A stretch of DNA of 64,000 nt from Candidatus Onthovicinus excrementipullorum (lineage in GTDB: Bacteria > Bacillota > Clostridia > Oscillospirales > Acutalibacteraceae). The notes beneath the pieces are model-generated. The model saw only the letters and a list, made by a program, of their open reading frames with translations. It was not told the DNA's origin and ran no database searches. Shown here piece by piece: positions 18,501 to 27,439 of the stretch. Every line of letters starts with the position of its first letter. Positions within the stretch are counted from its first letter, which is position 1. A program made the translations under genes and the position numbers. The stretch spans positions 124,001 to 188,000 of the forward strand of contig DVHG01000008.1 of assembly GCA_018712345.1 (NCBI GenBank), in the 5' to 3' direction.

Positions 18501-19286
18501 ATGGCACGTAAAAAGCGGCAGGGGCCGCGCGCCCCCATGCCGGAGGGCAACGGGGTGGATATTCTGGTCCGGAATGTCACCATGCAGTTCCGGCGGACAA
18601 AGGACGAACCCTCCAGCATCAAGGAGTGGGTGGTCCGCTCCCTGCGCCGAGAAAAAAAGCACGAATACTTCCGCGCGCTGGACGATGTCAGCTTCCATGT
18701 GGAGCGCGGCGAAGTGGTGGGCATTGTGGGGACCAATGGCTCCGGCAAGAGCACGCTGCTCAAAATCATCGCGGGAGCACTGACCCCCACCGCCGGCAAG
18801 GTGTACACCGACCGTTCACGCGTACAGCTGCTGTCCCTCGGGACGGGGTTTGACCCCGAGCTCACCGGGCGGGAGAATGTCTACCTCAACGGCGCCATCA
18901 TCGGTTACACACGTGCGTTTATTGACCGAAAATATGAGGAAATCGTATCATTCGCAGAGCTGGATGGCTTTATGGAGGAAAAGGTGCGCAACTACTCCTC
19001 CGGCATGGTGTCCCGGCTGGGCTTTGCCATCGCCACCGCGCAGGACACTCCGGAGATTCTGATCCTGGACGAGGTACTGAGTGTGGGCGACCTGTTCTTC
19101 CGCAAAAAGAGCGAGGCCCGCATCCGGGAGATGATCCACGGGGGATCCACCGTGCTGATCGTCTCCCATTCGCCCTCCGTCATCCGGGAAAACTGCTCCC
19201 GCGCGATCTGGATTGAAAAGGGACGCCTGCGCGCCGACGGCGATCCGCGCGAGGTCTGCGACGCCTATGAAAAGATGAGGGGGTGA
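18501..19286 (+). CDS. Polysaccharide ABC exporter ATPase (TagH/KpsT-like)
   Basis: A 261-residue ATPase. The Walker A motif is GTNGSGKSTLLK, the signature is YSSGMVSRLGFA, Walker B is ILILDEVLSVGD, and the switch His is in VLIVSHSPS. The N-terminal MQFRRTKDEPSSIKEW extension is the usual TagH/Wzt start. The protein ends soon after the ATPase, with no C-terminal carbohydrate-binding domain, so chain-end recognition of the Wzt-O9a type is unlikely; KpsT and TagH-core proteins are similar. Start ATG 18501 follows GAGGAGG. Confidence 0.93.
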   Translation: MARKKRQGPRAPMPEGNGVDILVRNVTMQFRRTKDEPSSIKEWVVRSLRREKKHEYFRALDDVSFHVERGEVVGIVGTNGSGKSTLLKIIAGALTPTAGKVYTDRSRVQLLSLGTGFDPELTGRENVYLNGAIIGYTRAFIDRKYEEIVSFAELDGFMEEKVRNYSSGMVSRLGFAIATAQDTPEILILDEVLSVGDLFFRKKSEARIREMIHGGSTVLIVSHSPSVIRENCSRAIWIEKGRLRADGDPREVCDAYEKMRG

Positions 19287-21283
19287 CGCAGATGCGGGTA
19301 TGGCTCTATGCGCTGCTGGTCGGGCGGCACCCGGAGATCCGGGAGCGGTATCTGGAGCGGCGGCGCGCCGATCCCGGCATGGGGCGCCTGCGCGCACTGC
19401 TCCTCCTGCTGCGGCTCAATCTCCTCTGGCTGTTCTTCCCCTCCCGCCGGGTGCCGGAACAGCCGCTTTTGCCGGCAAAGACGGGCGAATCCGCCTGCCC
19501 GCTCCGGAAAAGCCCGGAAGCGCTGGCCGAAGAGCTGGCGGTGTACGACGTGATCTCCTTTGATGTGTTTGACACCCTGATTCTCCGCTCCACTGCCGCG
19601 CCGGAGGATCTCTTTGACCTGATGGGGGCAGAGCTCGGCTGTCCCGGATTCCGGGACATGCGCACGGCGGCCGAACGGGAGGCCCGGGCGGAAAAGCAGC
19701 TTTCACACGGCACGCCTGAAGTGACACTGGACGAAATCTGGGCGGTGCTGGAACGCAAGTCCGGCATCCCGCGGGCAAGGGGAGCGGCCTGTGAATGGGC
19801 GTGGGAACAGCGCTGCTGCTCCGCCAATCCCTATATGCTCGCCGTGGTCCAGCTGCTCATACGCCGGGGTAAGACGTGCATCGCCGCCTCCGACATGTAC
19901 CTGAGCCGGAAGCAGATCACAGACCTGCTGCACCGGTGCGGCTACCCCGATTTTCAGGCGTTCTTCGTCTCCTGTGACGCAGGGGCATCCAAGCACAGCG
20001 GAGCTCTCTACGACGTGATCCGCGAACACTTCGGGGGCAAAAAGCGGTACTGTCACCTCGGTGACAACCGCGTGTCCGATCTGGAACAGGCGCAGCGGCA
20101 TGACTTTGCCGCGCACCTGTACCCGGGCGTGGGCGCGGTGGGCATGCCCTTCCGCGTGCGGGAGATGTCCCCCGTCACCGGCAGCCTGTACTGCGGAATC
20201 GTCAACAGCCACATCCACTGCGGCACATCCGTCTTTTCACGGGAGTACGAATACGGCTTTATTTATGGGGGACTGTTTGCGGCGGGCTACTGCCGGTTTA
20301 TCCGCTGCGTCACCCGGGAACGGCACATCGACAAGATTCTTTTTCTGGCACGGGACGGCGCCGTCCTGCTTGAGGCATACCGCCGGATGTACCCGGAGGA
20401 GCGGGAGAAAACCTGCTATGCGTACTGGTCCCGGCCGGCGGCCGTAAAGGTGACGGCCGACCACTTCCGTGAGGAGTATTTTCGCCGTTTTCTCCTCTAC
20501 CGGGCCGGCCAGGGGCTCTCCGTCCGGAAGGTGCTGGAGGGGATGGAGCTCGGGGATTGGGCAGACGCCCTGTGCCGGGCGATAAAAATTGAACCTGAGT
20601 CGGCGCTGACGCATAAAAACGCGCCGCGCATTCAACAATATCTACTGGACCGCTGGCCGGATGTTCTGGCGCGGTACCGCCCCCAGTCGGACGCAGCGCG
20701 CCTGTATTACAGCGGACTGCTGAGCGGATGCCGCAGCGCGGCCGCAGTCGATATTGGCTGGGCCGGCAGCGGCGCCCTCATGCTCGACGCCGCGGTCAAT
20801 CGCGACTGGGGAATGGACTGCCCCATCACCGGCATCCTCGCAGGCACGAACACCCGCTCCGGCCCGGAGCCAAACGGTGCAGAGCCGTTCCTGTTCAGCG
20901 GGAAGCTGGTAAGCTATCTCTACTCCCAGCGGATAAACCGCGACCTGTGGGGATTCCACGACCCCGCGCAGGGCCACAATCTCTACTGGGAGCTGCTGCT
21001 CTCCGCCGAGGAGGGGAGCCTGAAGGGCTTTTACCCCGACGGGGACGGCTCCTTCCGCCTCGCATTCCGGGAAAACCGGACAAATCCGGATAAGATCCGG
21101 GAGATCCACTGCGGCATCCTCGATTTTTTGGACCTGTTCCTGGATACGGAGCGGCGGATGGGGATGGAGATCCCCGTCAGCGGGCGGGATGCCTATGCCC
21201 CGATGCTCGCCGTGCTCAGCCGGAAAAACAAGGCGTACCGGCGTGAACTGGAGGAATTGCTCGATGAGATTCACCTCTCCTGA
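19283..21283 (+). CDS. HAD-like hydrolase with C-terminal FLARDG domain (COG5610 type)
   Basis: A 666-residue two-part protein. Residues about 85-275 are a HAD domain: motif I with Asp94 and Asp97 in SFDVFDTLIL, an AASDMYL segment (motif II type), and HLGDNRVSDLEQA (motif IV). From about 330 the FLARDGAVLLEAYRRMY module begins, followed by CYAYWSRPAA and VDIGWAGSGALMLDAA. The same module forms the whole of the 16398-17714 product. COG5610 proteins occur in capsule loci; a phosphatase and sugar-transfer combination is possible but unproven. Start ATG overlaps the ABC ATPase stop by 4 nt. Confidence 0.8.
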   Translation: MTQMRVWLYALLVGRHPEIRERYLERRRADPGMGRLRALLLLLRLNLLWLFFPSRRVPEQPLLPAKTGESACPLRKSPEALAEELAVYDVISFDVFDTLILRSTAAPEDLFDLMGAELGCPGFRDMRTAAEREARAEKQLSHGTPEVTLDEIWAVLERKSGIPRARGAACEWAWEQRCCSANPYMLAVVQLLIRRGKTCIAASDMYLSRKQITDLLHRCGYPDFQAFFVSCDAGASKHSGALYDVIREHFGGKKRYCHLGDNRVSDLEQAQRHDFAAHLYPGVGAVGMPFRVREMSPVTGSLYCGIVNSHIHCGTSVFSREYEYGFIYGGLFAAGYCRFIRCVTRERHIDKILFLARDGAVLLEAYRRMYPEEREKTCYAYWSRPAAVKVTADHFREEYFRRFLLYRAGQGLSVRKVLEGMELGDWADALCRAIKIEPESALTHKNAPRIQQYLLDRWPDVLARYRPQSDAARLYYSGLLSGCRSAAAVDIGWAGSGALMLDAAVNRDWGMDCPITGILAGTNTRSGPEPNGAEPFLFSGKLVSYLYSQRINRDLWGFHDPAQGHNLYWELLLSAEEGSLKGFYPDGDGSFRLAFRENRTNPDKIREIHCGILDFLDLFLDTERRMGMEIPVSGRDAYAPMLAVLSRKNKAYRRELEELLDEIHLS

Positions 21284-22241
21284 TCGGCCGGCGGACCGGG
21301 TATTATACCACGCCGTGAGCTCCTATCAGCTCCTGGAGGTGCTGCTGCACCGGATGGTCCGCTACCCGCACAGCCGGGCCGTGCTGATCCTGCCCGACTT
21401 TATCACGCAAAAATATCCCAAATACAAAAGGCTCCTGCGCGGCCGATTTTTCGACGAGCTGTACCTGCTGCCGTATCTGCACATTTCCCATACGGATGAA
21501 CGCACGATTGCAGCCGCCGTTGCCCGGTGGTATGACCAAAATATTCCGCACGCGCTGGAGGACTTCGGCGCGGTCTATATCGCGGGCGCACACTTCTACT
21601 TCTCCCTCCTGCCGATCAGCCGCTCAGTCCCCTTTGTGTTTCTGGAGGACGCGGCGGGGATGCTCAGCCGGCCGCAGGACCTGTACCGCCCCCTTGCGCG
21701 GCGATACCCTGTGCACGCGGCCATCGCCCGGGAGCACGGACTGTTTGACGGCACCAATCCCCTCGTCAGCGGGCGGGTATGCCTGCGCCGCGCACAGGCG
21801 GAGGGCTTCTGCACAGACGGGACGGAGGACTTTTGCGTAGAGGATATCCTTCAGGCTCTGCCGGACGCGCAGCGCAAGCGGATCATCCGCCTCTTTCTGC
21901 GCCGCCGCATCCGCACGCATGCGCAGGCCATCCTGCTCACACAGCGGTTTGCGGGGCTCGGCCTCATGGGAGAGACAGAGCAGCGCGCCCTGTACAGGCG
22001 TGCTGCGGCGTGTGAACTGCGCGATTTGCGGCTGGTCATCAAGCCGCATCCGGACGATACGCTCGACTACCGGGAAATCTTCCCCCGCGCGCAGATCCTC
22101 GCACAGAAATTCCCGAGCGAGCTGCTCCCCTACGTGTTCACCCGCCGCCCGGAGCAAATCTACACCTTTGATTCCACCGGCTGTGAAAACCTGCGGGATC
22201 ACTTTCAAATCAGACGAATGGAGAGGATGAATCCGGAATGA
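21264..22241 (+). CDS. Polysialyltransferase-like (PF07388/GT52-like) protein
   Basis: A 325-residue GT-B-like protein. It opens with RVLYHAVSSYQLLEVLLHRM, the N-terminal strand-helix of alpha-2,8-polysialyltransferase-like proteins. A basic LVIKPHPDD motif lies near residue 260, and EQIYTFDSTGCENL lies near the end. The KxHP element is the CMP-binding signature of this group. Start ATG 21264 has GAGGA 8 nt upstream and overlaps the preceding gene by 20 nt. Family knowledge: relatives use CMP-sialic acid, which fits the CMP-transferase encoded three genes downstream. Family assignment is from memory and moderate. Confidence 0.7.
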   Translation: MRFTSPDRPADRVLYHAVSSYQLLEVLLHRMVRYPHSRAVLILPDFITQKYPKYKRLLRGRFFDELYLLPYLHISHTDERTIAAAVARWYDQNIPHALEDFGAVYIAGAHFYFSLLPISRSVPFVFLEDAAGMLSRPQDLYRPLARRYPVHAAIAREHGLFDGTNPLVSGRVCLRRAQAEGFCTDGTEDFCVEDILQALPDAQRKRIIRLFLRRRIRTHAQAILLTQRFAGLGLMGETEQRALYRRAAACELRDLRLVIKPHPDDTLDYREIFPRAQILAQKFPSELLPYVFTRRPEQIYTFDSTGCENLRDHFQIRRMERMNPE

Positions 22242-23326
22242 ATGGACGCGTTTTAATTGTGGTAAATTCCATCTACCAGCTCCTCACGGCGCTCCACCTG
22301 CGGCGCACCCTGCTGCGCGAAAGCGAAGCCGACCTGCTGCTGACCGACGTGCTCCCGGACCGGGACCGCTACGCCGGACGCACGGAGAAGGCGGGCCTGT
22401 TTGACCGTGTGCTGCGTGCGGACTGCGCCGCCTTTAACCGGGAATTTGCCGGGAAAAAGGACAGCCAGCTCGACCCCGCCTTCCGCGATATCCCGCGGAA
22501 GCTCGGATGGATGGTGGATGGAGCGCTTGGCGCCTATGACGAGATCTACTTTTCCAACTTTGATCCCTTCACGCGCCTGCTGGCCTGCTGCTATTACGCG
22601 CCGCAGTGCGCGTTTATCTGCTATGAGGACGGATTTTCCACCTACGTGATCGACTATCTGCGCGCAGACCGCGCCCCCATCAACCGCCACCCGGAGGGGC
22701 GGAAGATCGCGGACAAGGTACAGGCCGTAATGCTCTATGAGCCGCGCCTTGCCATGCGGGGGGACAATCTGGAAAACCGCCCCATCCCCAGGATCGCACC
22801 GGAGGACCGGGCGTTCCGCGATCTGCTCAACGGGATCTTCGGCTATCACGCCCCGGAAAGCAGCGCCGATTTTATCTTTCTGGAGCAGTCCTTCCGTGCG
22901 GAGAACATCCGTACAAACGATATTGAGCTAATGCAGCTGTGCCGGGACGCTGTGGGGCCGGAGCGCTTTATCGTAAAGGCACATCCGCGCAATACGGACA
23001 ATATGCCGGCCCTCCTGGGCCTGACGCGCCGGTATCTGGCCGGTGTGCCGTGGGAGCTCTTCCTGCTCAATGAGGACCCGTCGCGCCACACGGTGATCAC
23101 CGTGTGCTCCAACGCGGCGCTGACACCGCGGATCGTCTTCGGGATGGATATCAACACCGTGATGCTCTACCCGCTCTTTGAGGGCCGGGTGCTCTGGAAG
23201 GAGGACGAGGTTCTCCGCCGCTACCTGCGCACCTTTCAGCTACAGTTTGCGGGGCAAAACTACTACGTACCGCGCACCGTTTATGAGCTGCGGGAGACAC
23301 TCAGATTTTTAGGAGGGAACGCATGA
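22238..23326 (+). CDS. Second polysialyltransferase-like protein
   Basis: A 362-residue protein with the same plan as its upstream neighbour: RVLIVVNSIYQLLTALHLRR at the N terminus, IYFSNFDPFTRLL and CYEDGFSTYVIDYL in the middle, FIVKAHPRNTDN (the KxHP element) near residue 245, and a C-terminal VCSNAALTPRIVFG. It overlaps the neighbours by 4 nt on each side. Two such proteins in tandem suggest either two linkages or a starter and an elongating enzyme, both using a CMP-activated acidic sugar (inference). No HAD or GT2 features are present. Confidence 0.7.
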   Translation: MNGRVLIVVNSIYQLLTALHLRRTLLRESEADLLLTDVLPDRDRYAGRTEKAGLFDRVLRADCAAFNREFAGKKDSQLDPAFRDIPRKLGWMVDGALGAYDEIYFSNFDPFTRLLACCYYAPQCAFICYEDGFSTYVIDYLRADRAPINRHPEGRKIADKVQAVMLYEPRLAMRGDNLENRPIPRIAPEDRAFRDLLNGIFGYHAPESSADFIFLEQSFRAENIRTNDIELMQLCRDAVGPERFIVKAHPRNTDNMPALLGLTRRYLAGVPWELFLLNEDPSRHTVITVCSNAALTPRIVFGMDINTVMLYPLFEGRVLWKEDEVLRRYLRTFQLQFAGQNYYVPRTVYELRETLRFLGGNA

Positions 23327-25080
23327 ACACGCCAAAGGTGTCAATCATTATCCCCGTCTATCAGGTGGAGAACTTTCTGGAACGTGCTGTGGAGTCCGCA
23401 CTCGCCCAGACGCTGGAGGAAAAGGAGATCATTCTGGTAGATGACGGGAGTACGGACGGCTCCCCGGCGATCTGCGACCGCTATGCCCAGGAGTACCCCG
23501 ATCTAATCCGGGTCATCCATCAGGAGAATGCGGGCCTCGGCATGGCGCGCAACGCGGGGATTGACGCCAGCCGGGGCGAATACCTCCTGTTTATGGACTC
23601 CGATGATACGATTGAGCCCGACATGTGCGGGGAGATGTACCGCAGGGCTGCCGACGCCGGGGATGAGATCGTGATGTGCGATGTGCGGATTATCTATGTG
23701 GGTGAGGACCGTACGAGCACCGTCTCCACCTACCCGCGGCGGGAGATTGATCTGGCCGATTACATCGCCAACGGCAGCAACATCACCTACAGCGTCAACA
23801 AGCTGTTCGCCCGGTCCGTGTGGGAGGGCGTGCGGTATGAGAAAATGCTCTTTGAGGACATCGCGCTCATCCCGGCGCTGGTCACCCGTCACCCGCGCAT
23901 CGGCTATGTGCCCAAGCCCTTTTACAACTATTACCGCCGGCCCGACACGCTCTCCACCTCTCCCGTGGGCGCGACCGCCGACATCGTACGCGCCTTCCGG
24001 ATGTTCCTCTCCGGCGGGGATCCCCGCTACCGGGAGGAGATCGTCTACTGCATCGCCAAACAGCTGCTATGGAACATGACGCAGTCCCGCCCCCTGTTCC
24101 AGGCGGATTTCATCACCTTTTTGCAGGAACACCGGCAGGATTTCCTGCTGAACCATTATATTGCCGCGGACGCGCGGGTGAAAAAGCTGCTGGACTTTCT
24201 GAAAAAGGAGGTCATTCCGGACCGGATCATCTGTGCACATATCGGGCGGCCGATCCCGGAGGAGTACCGGGAGGAAGTGTGCAGCGATTTTCCCTATGCG
24301 GAGCTGATTGATGCGGATGAGACGTACTTCCCCGCCGAATCTCTACCGGAGAGCGTGCGCGAGGCACTCTCCGCCGGGCGCACCGCCTACGCGGAGGAGT
24401 ATATCGCCCTGCGAATTCTGTCGGAGCGCGGGGGAATCGTCCTCATGCCGGAGATGCGGGCCAACCTGGGACTGAAAAAGCTGCGCCTGAACACTGCCTT
24501 TTTCGGCTTTGAGGGGGAGGAGACGCTCACAGCGGGATGCTTCGGCGCTGTGGCGGGCCACTATGCGATCCGGGCGCTGCTCGATTCCTATGAGGGCACG
24601 TGCATCCACAACCGCGCGCTTCTCCCGCTGAAGGACCGGCTGCGCGACTTCCTGATCCTGAACTTCCATCTCAAGCCCAACGGCCGCAAGCAGCTTTTAA
24701 AGCACGAGATCCAGATTTACCTGCCCGGAGTGCTCGCCTATGACATGAAGGACGGCGAAAGCTGCTGCAAACGGGCCGATCTGCCCGCACCGGAGGGGTT
24801 TGAAGTTGTTGGGGAGAGTGCGCTGAAGATGTGGTCCGACCGCATTCTGGAAAACTGGGCGCTCTACAAACAGGCGCTCGGCAAGCTGCCCGCCGCGGAG
24901 CGCAGGCAGGCCGCCGTTCCTCCACCGACCACGGGCATTTCACCGGCTGAGCTCGAGCGCGCGCTAGACCGGCGCACGCAGGAGGTCATGGACGCCTATG
25001 AGCACTCCACCAGCTGGCGCCTGACCAAACCCATCCGCGCCCTGGGGCGGATCATCCACAGAGGAGGGAAAAAGCAGTGA
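23323..25080 (+). CDS. Two-domain glycosyltransferase: GT2 plus degenerate GT32-like domain
   Basis: A 585-residue protein. Residues 1-230 form a GT2 domain: VSIIIPVYQVENFLERAVES, VDDGSTDGSPAICDRYA and the metal motif MDSDDTIEPDM are intact. Residues about 300-460 look like a GT32 (DXD sugar-transferase) domain with YAEEYIALRILSERGGIVLM, but the normal DTD metal site after GGI is replaced by PEM, so this domain may be non-catalytic or use another mechanism. A C-terminal helical tail follows. ATG overlaps the previous stop by 4 nt. The GT2 half probably adds a backbone or branch sugar. Confidence 0.82.
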   Translation: MNTPKVSIIIPVYQVENFLERAVESALAQTLEEKEIILVDDGSTDGSPAICDRYAQEYPDLIRVIHQENAGLGMARNAGIDASRGEYLLFMDSDDTIEPDMCGEMYRRAADAGDEIVMCDVRIIYVGEDRTSTVSTYPRREIDLADYIANGSNITYSVNKLFARSVWEGVRYEKMLFEDIALIPALVTRHPRIGYVPKPFYNYYRRPDTLSTSPVGATADIVRAFRMFLSGGDPRYREEIVYCIAKQLLWNMTQSRPLFQADFITFLQEHRQDFLLNHYIAADARVKKLLDFLKKEVIPDRIICAHIGRPIPEEYREEVCSDFPYAELIDADETYFPAESLPESVREALSAGRTAYAEEYIALRILSERGGIVLMPEMRANLGLKKLRLNTAFFGFEGEETLTAGCFGAVAGHYAIRALLDSYEGTCIHNRALLPLKDRLRDFLILNFHLKPNGRKQLLKHEIQIYLPGVLAYDMKDGESCCKRADLPAPEGFEVVGESALKMWSDRILENWALYKQALGKLPAAERRQAAVPPPTTGISPAELERALDRRTQEVMDAYEHSTSWRLTKPIRALGRIIHRGGKKQ

Positions 25081-25820
25081 AAACAGCAGCCATCATCCCC
25101 GCACGCTACAACTCCAGCCGCTTCCGCGCAAAACCGCTGGCAGACATCTGCGGCCGCCCGATGATCTGGTGGGTCTGCCGCCAGGTGCGCAGGTGCCGCC
25201 GGATCGACGGCGTGTATGTCGCCACAGACAGCAATCTTATTCTGGAGGAATGCCGCCGCCTTGGAATTGACGCTCTGATGACGTCCGAACACCACCGGAC
25301 AAGCACGGAGCGCATCTGGGAGGCGGCACAGCAGATCCCTGCGGATGTGTACGTGTGCGTCAACGGCGATGAACCACTGATCGATCCGGAGACGGTGGAG
25401 CAGGTCATTCCGCAGAGCCTGGACGGTTTTTTTGCCGCCAACCTGATGGCTCCGATCCACGATCCCGTACAGGCCATTGATGAGAGCAATATCAAGGTGG
25501 TCACGGATGCGCAGGGGTACGCTCTGTTTTTCTCCCGCAGCCCGATCCCGCACCCCAAGGCCAGCATCCGCTTTGAATACTACAAGCACCTGGGCGTACT
25601 CGCCTACACGGCGGAGGCGCTGCGCTTCTTCGCACAGACGGAGCGCGGGGAGAACGAACGCATTGAGGATATCAATGAGCTGCGCTTTGTGGAGCACGGC
25701 AAAAAGCTGAAAATGATCCCCGTCCGGGCGGATACCCTCTCGGTGGACACACCGAAGGACCTCGACCATGTACGCGCCGTGATCGGGAAAAAAATAGAGA
25801 AAGGGGAGATCGTGCTGTGA
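25077..25820 (+). CDS. kdsB: CMP-Kdo synthetase-like cytidylyltransferase (KdsB/KpsU family)
   Basis: A 247-residue nucleotidyltransferase. The family signature is nearly complete: AAIIPARYNSSRFRAKPLAD, ATDSNLILEECRRLG, and the metal motif VNGDEPLIDPETV. It matches KdsB better than NeuA because of the GDEPLI element and the length. KdsB charges Kdo with CMP for lipopolysaccharide, and the paralogue KpsU does so for group 2 capsules. This appears to be a Gram-positive-type genome without lipid A genes in view, so the substrate is more likely a Kdo-like sugar acid of a capsule or wall glycan. Coupled to its neighbours by 4-nt overlaps. Confidence 0.88.
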   Translation: MKTAAIIPARYNSSRFRAKPLADICGRPMIWWVCRQVRRCRRIDGVYVATDSNLILEECRRLGIDALMTSEHHRTSTERIWEAAQQIPADVYVCVNGDEPLIDPETVEQVIPQSLDGFFAANLMAPIHDPVQAIDESNIKVVTDAQGYALFFSRSPIPHPKASIRFEYYKHLGVLAYTAEALRFFAQTERGENERIEDINELRFVEHGKKLKMIPVRADTLSVDTPKDLDHVRAVIGKKIEKGEIVL

Positions 25821-27439
25821 GCATTCAAATTCTCGACTGCACCCTGCGCGACGGGGGATATATCAATGACTGGCACTTCGGGCGGCGGACGATCGCCTCC
25901 ATCCTGGACAAGCTGGACCGCGCCCGGATCGATATCATCGAGTGCGGTTTCCTGACAGGGATGGTGCAGGACCGCGAGCGCTCCCTGTTCGGGAGTGTGG
26001 CGGAGATCGCAGAGGTCCTCCCCGCGCGGGCGCGCCAGGCGATGTTTGTGGCGATGATCGCGATCGGCGAAAAGGAGCTGCACCCGGATATTCTCGCCCC
26101 GTACGACGGCAAGAGCATCGGCGGCATCCGCCTGACCTTCCATCAGGATGAGATCGCGCAGGCGGTCGACTGGGCCCACATCATCATGGAAAAGGGGTAC
26201 CGCGTCTTCATGCAGCCGGTGGGGACTGTTTTTTATACGGACATTGAGCTGCTGCGCCTGGTGGAGGTGATGAACCGGCTGAACCCCTATGCGTTCTATA
26301 TTGTGGACACGCTCGGCAGCATGTACCGCAACGATGCCTCCCACCGCTTTTACCTGATCGATAAGAACATGGAGCCGGAGATCCACATCGGTTTTCACGG
26401 CCACAACAATATGCAGCTCGCCTTCTCCAACGCGCAGGTCCTCGGGAAGATCCAGACCAAGCGCACACTGATCCTTGACTCCTCCGTATACGGGATGGGG
26501 CGCGGCGCGGGCAACCTGCCCACCGAACTCATCACCCAGTATATTAACCGGAACATCAGCTCCCGCTATGACGTGACCATGGTCATGGATATTTACGACG
26601 AATATATCGCCCCCATCCGCCGGGAGCATGAGTGGGGCTACTCCATGCCCTACCATATCGCCGCGCACCACGTCTGCCACCCCAACTATGCCTCCTATCT
26701 GATCGACCGGCAGACCCTCACCATGAAGGATATCGAAAAGATTATCCAGTCCATCCCACAGGACTATAAGGTCCTGTATGACCGGCGGCTCATTGAGCGC
26801 CTGTACAGCCGGTTCCAGAGCCGGAAAATTGATGACTCCGCCGCCGTGGACACCATTAGCCGGGATATTGCCGGCCGCCGCCTGCTCCTGCTTGCGCCCG
26901 GCGCCACGCTCACCTCGGAATACGAACAGATCCTGGCCTTTATCCAGCGGGAGCACCCCTATGTGGTCTCCGTCAATTTTGCAGACAGCCGCTTTCCCAT
27001 CGACGCCTGCTTTGTCAGCAATCACAAACGGATGGATATCATCGGGCAGGAGCTGCGCTCCCTGCGCGATATCCGTCTGATCCTCACCTCCAACCTCGCG
27101 GGGAGCGGCCGGGAAAACTGCCTGTATGTCGATTATGACAGCTACACGAGCGGGGAGGACTCGGTCTCGGATAACGCGGGGCTCATGCTTCTCAAGCTCC
27201 TGCGCCGCTGCGGCGCACAGGAGGTCTGGCTGGCGGGGTTTGACGGCTTTGACACAGGCGCACAGGAACTCTACTACAGCGGAGAGATGAGCCTGGACAT
27301 CCCCGGCTCCCGCGCACGGGAACGGCAGGAAAAGATCCGCACACAGCTCCGGGAGATGGCGCAGGAGATGGCAATCACCTTCCTGACGCCCTCCGCCTAT
27401 GCAGAGGAGGGGCAGTATGATCCGATGCGTTCTGTTTGA
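25817..27439 (+). CDS. DRE-TIM aldolase fused to a DUF115/MptE-like domain
   Basis: A 540-residue two-domain protein. Residues 1-330 are an HMGL-like TIM barrel: ILDCTLRDGGYINDW (the DRE-TIM motif with catalytic Arg and metal Asp), IHIGFHGHNNMQLAFSNA (the HxH metal pair) and GMGRGAGNLPTE. This resembles 4-hydroxy-2-oxovalerate aldolase and homocitrate synthase. Residues about 350-540 begin RRLLLLAPGATL and look like the Rossmann-like DUF115/MptE domain. Placed between a CMP-Kdo-synthetase homologue and a HAD phosphatase, it is a good candidate for making or cleaving a 2-keto sugar acid. The reaction is inference; the barrel and its metal residues are visible. Confidence 0.8.
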   Translation: MSIQILDCTLRDGGYINDWHFGRRTIASILDKLDRARIDIIECGFLTGMVQDRERSLFGSVAEIAEVLPARARQAMFVAMIAIGEKELHPDILAPYDGKSIGGIRLTFHQDEIAQAVDWAHIIMEKGYRVFMQPVGTVFYTDIELLRLVEVMNRLNPYAFYIVDTLGSMYRNDASHRFYLIDKNMEPEIHIGFHGHNNMQLAFSNAQVLGKIQTKRTLILDSSVYGMGRGAGNLPTELITQYINRNISSRYDVTMVMDIYDEYIAPIRREHEWGYSMPYHIAAHHVCHPNYASYLIDRQTLTMKDIEKIIQSIPQDYKVLYDRRLIERLYSRFQSRKIDDSAAVDTISRDIAGRRLLLLAPGATLTSEYEQILAFIQREHPYVVSVNFADSRFPIDACFVSNHKRMDIIGQELRSLRDIRLILTSNLAGSGRENCLYVDYDSYTSGEDSVSDNAGLMLLKLLRRCGAQEVWLAGFDGFDTGAQELYYSGEMSLDIPGSRARERQEKIRTQLREMAQEMAITFLTPSAYAEEGQYDPMRSV

